Shown piece by piece: positions 54,584-61,147 of a stretch of DNA of 64,000 bases (its first letter is position 1; each line of letters begins with the position of its first letter). Source of the stretch: Candidatus Alistipes intestinigallinarum. Lineage in GTDB: Bacteria > Bacteroidota > Bacteroidia > Bacteroidales > Rikenellaceae. The stretch spans positions 1 to 64,000 of the forward strand of contig DXDA01000036.1 in NCBI GenBank assembly GCA_019115745.1, in the 5' to 3' direction. A model generated the notes under the pieces. The model saw nothing but the letters and a program-made list of their open reading frames with translations, was not told the DNA's origin and ran no database searches. Made by a program: the position numbers and the translations under genes.

Positions 54584-54601
54584 TATTTAAACGTAAAAGT
54601 A
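54584..54601. promoter_or_regulatory. LacI-type operator 5
   Basis: TATTTAAAC-GTAAAAGTA centred at 54592/54593, 31 bases upstream of the leftward PfkB-HAD gene. It is 28 kb from operator 4 but shares its pattern. Confidence 0.65.
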
Positions 54602-54822
54602 GCTATTCTTTCCGCGATTTCCAAATCTTTTTTCCGGACACTCCGAAAACGGCCCGTTTCGTCCTGACTTGGCCCTGACGAGCCGTGAAAGGCTTTTGCG
54701 GGTCTCTCGGGGCGTTTTTTCGAGGCCGGGAATTTCGCGGCCTCAGTCATTGGATACATACGCGCAATAATTGTGTGTGAATTTAGCAATAATAAGACGG
54801 ATAAGAAAGGGACGTTCCGTTG

Positions 54823-54830
54823 TATATTTG
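54823..54830 (+). promoter_or_regulatory. -7 element of the corrinoid operon
   Basis: TATATTTG lies 50 bases before the corrinoid protein ATG. A -33 TTG at the right distance is not seen. No operator copy overlaps it. Confidence 0.5.
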
Positions 54831-54880
54831 TACTGTCGGAATCAATTTATACGATTAAATACCTATTAAATACCTGAATC

Positions 54881-55516
54881 ATGACAAACTTGAATGAACT
54901 TTACGAAGCGATCCTGAACGGAAAACTCGAACAGGCGCAGGAAGTGACCCGGCAAGCCATTGCCGAAGGTGTCGATCCGCAGGCCATCATCAATAACTAT
55001 ATGGTGAAGGGCATGGAGGAGATCGGAGCCCGTTTCGAGGCGGGCAAGGCCTTTGTGCCGAATCTGCTGATGAGCGCCCGTGCGATGAAGGGCTCGCTCG
55101 AACTGCTCAAGCCGCTGCTCAAGGGTGACCGGAGCTCGTCGGCCGGCAAGGTCGTTATCGGAACGGTGAAGGGCGACCTGCACGACATCGGCAAGAATCT
55201 CGTGGCTTCGATGCTCGAAGGCTGCGGCTTCGAGGTCATCAACCTCGGTGTCGACGTGTCGAGCGAGAAGTTCATCGATGCGGCCCGTGCCAACAACGCC
55301 GATATCATCTGCATGTCGGCGCTCCTGACCACGACGATGAACTACATGAAGGAGGTTGTTGCGGCCGTTGAGGCATCGGGCCTCAAGGGGAAGGTGAAGA
55401 CCATGGTCGGAGGTGCGCCTCTGAACAACGATTTCGCCATGTCCATTGGTGCGGACGGTTACAGCTCGAATGCCAACGATGCCGTCGCTCTGGCGCGTCG
55501 GCTGGTAAATGCCTGA
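54881..55516 (+). CDS. corrinoid-binding methyl carrier protein (MtaC/MttC type)
   Basis: A 211-residue cytoplasmic carrier. Residues 1 to about 85 are the helical cap domain (ILNGKLEQAQEVTRQAIAEG). Residues about 90-211 are the B12-binding Rossmann domain, with DLHDIGKNLV (D99-x-H101-x-x-G104), whose His is the lower ligand of cobalt. Later GG and SxL segments are also present. It accepts a methyl group on cobalt(I) from a substrate methyltransferase and gives it to a second methyltransferase. It starts a three-gene operon with its activator and an MtaA-like enzyme. Confidence 0.95.
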   Translation: MTNLNELYEAILNGKLEQAQEVTRQAIAEGVDPQAIINNYMVKGMEEIGARFEAGKAFVPNLLMSARAMKGSLELLKPLLKGDRSSSAGKVVIGTVKGDLHDIGKNLVASMLEGCGFEVINLGVDVSSEKFIDAARANNADIICMSALLTTTMNYMKEVVAAVEASGLKGKVKTMVGGAPLNNDFAMSIGADGYSSNANDAVALARRLVNA

Positions 55517-55522
55517 CGGAAT

Positions 55523-56218
55523 ATGTTCACGCGGTCCGTATCGTTCTCCGAACTGGAGATTGCCTGGGAGAACATCTGGCAGGAGAGCGGCTGCGAGGGG
55601 TATGTCCCTGATGCTGCGACGCGTCAGTTGTTCGACGAGGTGGCCGGAGAGATCGCACGCACGTGCCGTCCGTCATACGGGTATGTGTCGTATCCCAACG
55701 AGGGGAGCGACAAGACGACGCTGCACTTGGGCGGACGTAGTCTCCGGGCCGGCGGCATCATCAGCCGCTATCTTTACGAGGCGGATGAATTCGTACTCTT
55801 CGTGGCCACGGCGGGCCGGGATTTCGAAGCCTTGCAACGCCGCTTTCACGAGGAGGGAGACATCGTCAAGCAATATTTTGCCGACATCATCGGTTCGGAG
55901 ATCGCCGAGGCGTTGGGCCGCCTGCTCTCCCGGGAACTGGAGGCTGCCCAGGCGGCCCGCGGCTTCCGGATCAGCAACAGCTACAGTCCGGGTTATTGCG
56001 GCTGGCCGGTCAGCGAACAACAGATTCTCTTCTCGCTGCTGCCGCCCGCCCCGTGCGGAATTACGCTGACGGATTCGAGCCTGATGCTGCCGATCAAGTC
56101 GATCAGCGGCGTGATTGCCGTCGGCACGCGGATCGAGAAGAAACCCTACGGGTGTGCGATCTGCGGAAAGAAGGATTGTTACAAGAACAGACTGCGCAAA
56201 AAACAGGAAAAACAATGA
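55523..56218 (+). CDS. corrinoid activation protein, MetH activation-domain type
   Basis: A 231-residue protein related to the AdoMet-binding activation domain of cobalamin-dependent methionine synthase. It has the family's RISNSYSPGYCGWPVSEQ motif. The C-terminal YGCAICGKKDCYKNR adds a Cys cluster that could hold a metal or iron-sulfur centre. It probably reduces inactive cobalt(II) in the adjacent carrier protein. It starts six bases after the corrinoid gene and overlaps the next gene by four (ATGA), so the three proteins form one unit. Confidence 0.85.
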   Translation: MFTRSVSFSELEIAWENIWQESGCEGYVPDAATRQLFDEVAGEIARTCRPSYGYVSYPNEGSDKTTLHLGGRSLRAGGIISRYLYEADEFVLFVATAGRDFEALQRRFHEEGDIVKQYFADIIGSEIAEALGRLLSRELEAAQAARGFRISNSYSPGYCGWPVSEQQILFSLLPPAPCGITLTDSSLMLPIKSISGVIAVGTRIEKKPYGCAICGKKDCYKNRLRKKQEKQ

Positions 56219-57219
56219 ATACATCAGCATGGATTGATTCGCTCATCGGGGCGAAGCAGGTGGCTGCGGTTCCGATCATGACGCACCCCGGGATCGAGCT
56301 GTTGGGACTGCAGGTACGGGATGCCGTGATGGACGGACAACGCCATTTCGAGGCTATCGAGGCCCTCAACAAGCGCTTCCCGCAGTCGGCGGCGTGTACC
56401 GTGATCATGGATCTGACGGTCGAGGCCGAGGCGTTTGGCGCCGAGTTGCACGTCACGGAGAACGAGGTTCCGAGTGTGGTCGGGCGCCTGGTTTCTTCCT
56501 ACGAGGAGGTGTGTGCCCTGCAGGTGCCGTCGCTCGACGCGGCGCGCGTGCCCGAATACCTCAAGGCCAACCGTCTGGCGGCCTCCCGCATCGCCAAGCC
56601 GGTTTTTGCGGGGTGTATCGGCCCCTATTCGCTGGCCGGGCGCCTTTACGACATGACGGAGATCATGATGGCAATCTATACCGAGCCGGAGACGGTCGAG
56701 GCGCTTCTGGAGAAGTGCACGGCGTTCATCCTTTCGTATTGCCGGGCTCTGAAGGATTGCGGCGTGGCCGGCGTGATCATTGCGGAACCCGCGGCGGGAT
56801 TGCTGCCGGACGAGGATTGCCGCCGTTACTCGTCGGTCTACGTCCGGCGCATCATCGAGGCGGTGCAGGACGATACCTTCGCGGTGATTCTCCACAACTG
56901 CGGTAATGCGGGTCACTGTACGGGAGCGATGGTTGCGACCGGAGCGAAGGGCTACCACTTCGGCAACCGGATCGATATGCTGGATGCCTTGCGTGACTGC
57001 CCGGCCGATACGTTGGTCATGGGCAATCTGGATCCGGTCGGGATCTTCAAGAATGCCACCCCCGAGCAGGTGGAGACCGCGACGCGGGAGTTGCTGGAGC
57101 GGGCCGCCGGGTATCCGAATTTCGTCATCTCCACCGGATGTGATACGCCGCCGGAGATTCCCATGGCGAATATCGAGGCGTTTTACCGGGCGGTCGATGC
57201 ATTTAATGCCAAGCGTTAG
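56215..57219 (+). CDS. MtaA-like methylcobamide methyltransferase
   Basis: A 334-residue URO-D-superfamily enzyme with the complete zinc triad of MtaA/MtbA proteins: H227-x-C229 in LHNCGN and C309 in STGCDTPPEIP (80 residues apart). It takes the methyl group from the corrinoid carrier and passes it to an acceptor thiol or pterin. Coenzyme M is unlikely in Bacteroidales, so tetrahydrofolate or another thiol is likelier. It is third in the operon. The two URO-D proteins at 23289 and 27834 lack the last Cys and would fit the substrate-side role. Confidence 0.88.
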   Translation: MNTSAWIDSLIGAKQVAAVPIMTHPGIELLGLQVRDAVMDGQRHFEAIEALNKRFPQSAACTVIMDLTVEAEAFGAELHVTENEVPSVVGRLVSSYEEVCALQVPSLDAARVPEYLKANRLAASRIAKPVFAGCIGPYSLAGRLYDMTEIMMAIYTEPETVEALLEKCTAFILSYCRALKDCGVAGVIIAEPAAGLLPDEDCRRYSSVYVRRIIEAVQDDTFAVILHNCGNAGHCTGAMVATGAKGYHFGNRIDMLDALRDCPADTLVMGNLDPVGIFKNATPEQVETATRELLERAAGYPNFVISTGCDTPPEIPMANIEAFYRAVDAFNAKR

Positions 57220-57240
57220 TTTGGATATTGGGTTATGGGT

Positions 57241-57279
57241 CGAAGTCTCCTGCCTTTCCGGGCGGGAGGCTTCGTTTTT
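57241..57279 (+). terminator. terminator of the corrinoid operon
   Basis: A 14-bp stem with two G-U pairs (57241-57254 and 57261-57274) and a 6-nt loop is followed by five T. It ends at the stop codon of the convergent AraC gene. Confidence 0.85.
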
Positions 57280-58166
57280 CAGAGGCGGAAGTCCTGTTTG
57301 CGGAATTCGGAGGCCGAGATGCCCACGATGTGCTTGAACGTGCGGGAGAAGTGGTCGGCATTCCCGAATCCGAGTTTTGCGGCGATCTGGGAGATGGTCA
57401 TGGAGGTCTTCAGGAGATAGATGGTCGCCTTGTTGATCTTCAGGTGGATGAAGTAGTCGATCGGGGCCATCGAGGTTTGTCGGACGAACTGCCGGTAGAG
57501 ATACGAGGGACTGTATCCGGCGAATCGGGCGATTTCGTCTATGGTGAGTTTGCGGTCGATGTTCTCGTTCATGAAGTGGGTGACGCGGTTGACAATCCCT
57601 TCGATGTGGCGGGGCTGTTCGTGGACGGTCCCGAAGAGCTTCATGAAGCGGAACGAGGCGATGAAGTGCGCGAAGGCGAGGTTGGCATAGTTGAGGCGGT
57701 CGAGCGAGAGCGTCCCGCACAGGACGGCATAGAGGTTCTCGAAGAGTTCGATGCGTTGTTCGATGCGGATGTGCACCGAGGGCGGGACGGTGATCGGGGA
57801 CTCCATGTCGCGGGCGAAGATCTTGCCCTTCTCGCCGTTGAACCGGATCCAGTAGATGCTCCAGGGGTCGTCGTTTTCGGCCCCGTATGCGAGCGGGGTT
57901 TTCCGGGGCAGGACGATGTATTGGTTGGCCTTGACGGGGATGGTCTGCTGCCGGATCCGGATGAACCCGCTTCCCCAGACGCAGTAGATAAAGATATAGG
58001 CATCGTCGCCGTTCGGACGTTCGACCAGGTGGTGCCGGGCGTGTGCCATGTATCCCAGCGAGTGAATGTAGAGATCCCCGCTCAGCGGATCGTCCTGGAT
58101 CAGATCCAGAAACTGCTGAGGAATGACGATTCGGCGTTCGCCGGGGAAACCGGTTTCGATACCCAT
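57279..58166 (-). CDS. AraC-family transcriptional regulator
   Basis: A 295-residue activator-type regulator. The N-terminal cupin-like sensor (about 1-170, with AYIFIYCVWGSGFIRIRQQ) is followed by two helix-turn-helix units: KLTIDEIARFAGYSPSYLYR and MTISQIAAKLGFGNADHFSR, then FKHIVGISASEFR. Such proteins in Bacteroidetes answer to sugars or stress. It faces the corrinoid operon and is divergent from NhaC, so either could be its target. Confidence 0.92.
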   Translation of the reverse strand: MGIETGFPGERRIVIPQQFLDLIQDDPLSGDLYIHSLGYMAHARHHLVERPNGDDAYIFIYCVWGSGFIRIRQQTIPVKANQYIVLPRKTPLAYGAENDDPWSIYWIRFNGEKGKIFARDMESPITVPPSVHIRIEQRIELFENLYAVLCGTLSLDRLNYANLAFAHFIASFRFMKLFGTVHEQPRHIEGIVNRVTHFMNENIDRKLTIDEIARFAGYSPSYLYRQFVRQTSMAPIDYFIHLKINKATIYLLKTSMTISQIAAKLGFGNADHFSRTFKHIVGISASEFRKQDFRL

Positions 58167-58279
58167 CTGGTAGCTTGTTTTCAGGGAATAAAGGTAGGAA
58201 AAAATTCTGTTCCCGGGACATGGAATCCTCGAAATTTGCCCGTGCGGGGATATTCGGCGCCGCGGGATTGCCCGGCGAA

Positions 58280-58310
58280 TTGGCGATGCGGAAAATTTGC
58301 CCTATTTTTG
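58280..58310 (+). promoter_or_regulatory. promoter of nhaC
   Basis: TTG (58280-58282) is followed after 20 nt by TATTTTTG (58303-58310). The start would be near 58317, past the in-frame ATG at 58297, which shows that translation begins at 58339. Confidence 0.75.
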
Positions 58311-58338
58311 CACCCTGTTCGTACACGATTTTGACGTT

Positions 58339-59628
58339 ATGACTCCTGAACCCCTTCATCGGGGCGGTTTTTTCGCCCTTACGCCGCTGCTGGTTTTTCT
58401 GGGCTGCTACCTCGCGGTCTCGATTCTGGCCGGCGACTTCTATAAGATGCCCATCTCCGTGGCCTTTGTTTTCGCGTCGGTTTACGCCGTGGCGGTGATG
58501 CGCCGCCTGCCGTTTGCCGAGCGCATCAATCACTTCTCCCGCGGCGCTTCGGATCCCAACATCCTGCTGATGATCTGGATCTTCGTGCTGGCCGGTGCTT
58601 TTGCCGAATCGGCCCGGAGCATGGGAGCCGTGGATGCGACCGTCGCCCTGACGCAGCATCTTCTGCCCGGAAGCCTCCTTCCGGCGGGCCTCTTTCTGGC
58701 TGCGTGTTTCGTCTCCTTCTCCATCGGGACGTCGGTCGGTACGGTCGTGGCGCTGGTCCCGGTGGCGGCCGGACTGGCCGAGCAGACCGGAATGAACGAT
58801 GCCTGGCTTACGGCGATCGTCGTCGGCGGAGCCTTCTTCGGCGACAACCTCTCGTTTATCTCCGATACGACCATCGCCGCGACGCGCACCCAGGAGTGCG
58901 ATCTGCGTGACAAATTCCGGGTCAATGTCCGGATTGTGGCCCCGGCGGCGCTCCTGACGCTGGCGATCTACCTTGTGACGGGAAGTGTCGCGGCTGTCCC
59001 GAGCAATCCTGAACCGATTGCCTGGGTACGGGTCATTCCCTACCTGTTGGTGCTGGTGACGGCCATTGCGGGTCTGAACGTCATGAAGGTACTGCTGCTG
59101 GGAATCGCCGCCTCGGGGGTGATCGGACTCGCCTCGGGAAGCTTTAGTCTGATGGACTGGTGCGGCGGCATGGGGCGGGGAATCACCGGAATGGGCGAGT
59201 TGATCATCATTACGCTCCTGGCGGGCGGCCTGCTGGAGATGATCCGCCTGAACGGCGGTATCGACTGGATCATCGATCGCATGACGCGCCGGATCTCGGG
59301 GCGTCGCGGTGCGGAGGGGACGATTGCGGGTCTGGTCTGCCTGGCGAACCTCTGTACGGCGAACAACACCATCGCCATTTTGACTGTGGGACCGATTGCG
59401 CGGTCGATTGCCGATCGCTTCGGGGTGAGTCGGCGGCGGAGTGCGAGCCTGCTCGATACGTTTTCGTGTTTCACGCAGGGATTGCTTCCCTACGGGGCCC
59501 AGTTGCTGATGGCTGCGGGGCTGGCGGGCTTGTCGTCGCTGGAGATTATCCGCTATCTTTATTATCCGATTCTGCTGGGCATTGTCGCCCTGCTGGCCAT
59601 CCTGCTGCGCTATCCGCGCAAAGGCTGA
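58339..59628 (+). CDS. nhaC: Na+/H+ antiporter, NhaC family
   Basis: A 429-residue inner-membrane exchanger with about eleven spans. NhaC-type features are DPNILLMIWIFVLAGAFAE, SIGTSVGTVVALVPVAAGLA, FFGDNLSFISDTTIAATRTQ and CLANLCTANNTIAILTVGP. It exports Na+ for H+ in pH and salt balance. The start at 58339 is fixed by the promoter just upstream. It is monocistronic with a palindromic terminator. Malate/lactate or amino-acid exchange is possible in this family. Confidence 0.92.
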   Translation: MTPEPLHRGGFFALTPLLVFLGCYLAVSILAGDFYKMPISVAFVFASVYAVAVMRRLPFAERINHFSRGASDPNILLMIWIFVLAGAFAESARSMGAVDATVALTQHLLPGSLLPAGLFLAACFVSFSIGTSVGTVVALVPVAAGLAEQTGMNDAWLTAIVVGGAFFGDNLSFISDTTIAATRTQECDLRDKFRVNVRIVAPAALLTLAIYLVTGSVAAVPSNPEPIAWVRVIPYLLVLVTAIAGLNVMKVLLLGIAASGVIGLASGSFSLMDWCGGMGRGITGMGELIIITLLAGGLLEMIRLNGGIDWIIDRMTRRISGRRGAEGTIAGLVCLANLCTANNTIAILTVGPIARSIADRFGVSRRRSASLLDTFSCFTQGLLPYGAQLLMAAGLAGLSSLEIIRYLYYPILLGIVALLAILLRYPRKG

Positions 59629-59995
59629 CCGGTTAACAGCTTCAGGGGCTGAACCGAACCTGGAGTGCTGAGATTGAGAAAGATTTGCAACCCGTTGAAG
59701 AGCATCGATCGATGCTCTTTTTTATTGGATAGCGTGATGGTGCGAGTTTCCGGCTGGATACGTGTATTGAGCCTGAAAGGGGAGGGCGGATCTTTGCCGA
59801 ACTGAATTTTTTGAAGACAATTTTGGAAATTAGCACAGAAAGTCGTTTCTTTGTTATAGATGGAAAGTTAAAATGACCGGAAAAAGCCAGGTAGTACCGT
59901 ATTGAGAAGAAATGGCTTTCGAAACGTTGCTGGTTTCCCGGTATATCGAGCCTGATGGTTGTTTCCGTGTGTCTCGGGCTATAAATGAGTGCTTT
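59629..59995. other. intergenic region after nhaC
   Basis: About 370 bases. It holds the nhaC terminator and a weak promoter-like pair for the epimerase gene (TTTTG at 59821-59825, TTTCTTTG at 59846-59853, 20 nt apart). Nothing else is recognised. A 64-codon leftward frame (59642-59836) has no coding features. Confidence 0.5.
59698..59722 (+). terminator. terminator after nhaC
   Basis: A perfect palindrome AAGAGCATCGA/TCGATGCTCTT is followed by further T. It would form a 9-bp stem with a 4-nt loop. Confidence 0.8.
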
Positions 59996-61135
59996 ATGAT
60001 ATTACGTTCCGTTTTCTGTAGTGCCATCCTGTTTGTCTTTGCTGCTTGCAGCCCTCATTCGCCAAGTTTGGAGACCTTGCCATTTGGCTCGCTCTCTTCA
60101 GGGGATTCCGTTACATTGTACCGGCTGACTCAAACAAACGGAGCTTCGATGGAAGTCATCGATTACGGATGCCGCATCGTCCGAATTTGCGTGCCCGACC
60201 GCAATGGAAATTTGACCGATGTCGTGGTGGGATATGGCGATATAGCGTCGTTCGAAACCGGAAGCGAACGCTTTTTCGGGGCTTTGATCGGCCGTTACGG
60301 AAATCGGATCAACGGAGCCGAATTCGAACTGGATGGCAAGAGGATTCACTTGACGCCCAATGAACTGCTGGACGGGAAATCGGTCCATTTGCATGGCGGA
60401 ACGAAAGGTTTCGATCGCGTGATGTGGAAAGGGGAACCCGTAACGGAAAAAGAACGGGTCGGTGTGAGATTCCGTCGCCGAAGTCCGGACGGGGAAGAAG
60501 GATACCCCGGGAATCTGGATTGTACGGTAACCTATTGGTGGCAGCCCGATAATACCTGTCGGATCGAATACGAGGCCGTGACGGATGCACCCACGATTGT
60601 CAATTTGTCAAACCATACGTACTTCAATTTGAAAGGTGCGAACGGCGGCTCCATCATGGATCTTGTCATGCAGGTAAACGCCGATCATTACCTGCAAAAC
60701 AATACGCAATTTGTTCCGGAAGGCGGCCCGATTCCTGTGGCGGGGACTCCGTTTGATCTGCGCGAACCGCATCGGATCGATTATGCCCTTGACCGTCCGA
60801 ATCGACAGATCGAAATCATGAGCGGATTCTCGGTCTGCTGGGTTCTCCGCAATAGTTCCGGTGCACTGGCTCGGGCTGCAGACCTTTATGACCCGAATAG
60901 CGGCCGAGGGGTAGAGGTCTGGACGACCGAACCCGGATTATTGACCTATACCGGTCGAGGCCTCAGCGAAAAAATAATTGGGAAGAATCAGATCCCGCTT
61001 CAACAGTTCGGAGGTATGCTCCTTGAGACGCTCCATTTTGCGGATTCTCCCAATCGGTCCGATTTCCCGACGACCGTGTTACGCCCCGGGGAGCGTTATC
61101 GGTCTGTGACCGAGTTCCGATTCTATACGAAATAA
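59996..61135 (+). CDS. galM: exported aldose 1-epimerase
   Basis: A 379-residue mutarotase that interconverts sugar anomers. An in-frame ATG exists at 59912, but the ATG at 59996 begins a clear lipoprotein signal (MILRSVFCSAILFVFAAC). Family blocks are FGALIGRYGNRINGAEF, VNLSNHTYFNLKG (catalytic His) and VEVWTTEPGLLTYTG with the late Glu. A lipid-anchored form would act in the periplasm or on the surface. It is 12 bases from the sensor-kinase gene, so both likely belong to a sugar locus that continues beyond the window. Confidence 0.93.
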   Translation: MILRSVFCSAILFVFAACSPHSPSLETLPFGSLSSGDSVTLYRLTQTNGASMEVIDYGCRIVRICVPDRNGNLTDVVVGYGDIASFETGSERFFGALIGRYGNRINGAEFELDGKRIHLTPNELLDGKSVHLHGGTKGFDRVMWKGEPVTEKERVGVRFRRRSPDGEEGYPGNLDCTVTYWWQPDNTCRIEYEAVTDAPTIVNLSNHTYFNLKGANGGSIMDLVMQVNADHYLQNNTQFVPEGGPIPVAGTPFDLREPHRIDYALDRPNRQIEIMSGFSVCWVLRNSSGALARAADLYDPNSGRGVEVWTTEPGLLTYTGRGLSEKIIGKNQIPLQQFGGMLLETLHFADSPNRSDFPTTVLRPGERYRSVTEFRFYTK

Positions 61136-61147
61136 CCGCTATACATC

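Larger units (their letters stand above)
54554..54880. other. divergent control region with operator 5
   Basis: About 330 bases between the PfkB-HAD operon (leftward) and the corrinoid gene set (rightward). It holds operator 5 (54584-54601) and a TATATTTG element for the rightward genes. I looked for a cobalamin riboswitch and found none convincing. Confidence 0.65.

Noticed and set aside
54640..54700. Possible cobalamin riboswitch near the corrinoid operon (AAGTCAGGA on the minus strand)
   Set aside because: Only one short box resembles the B12 element. It is on the wrong strand for the corrinoid genes, and the GCCACTG core and overall architecture are absent.
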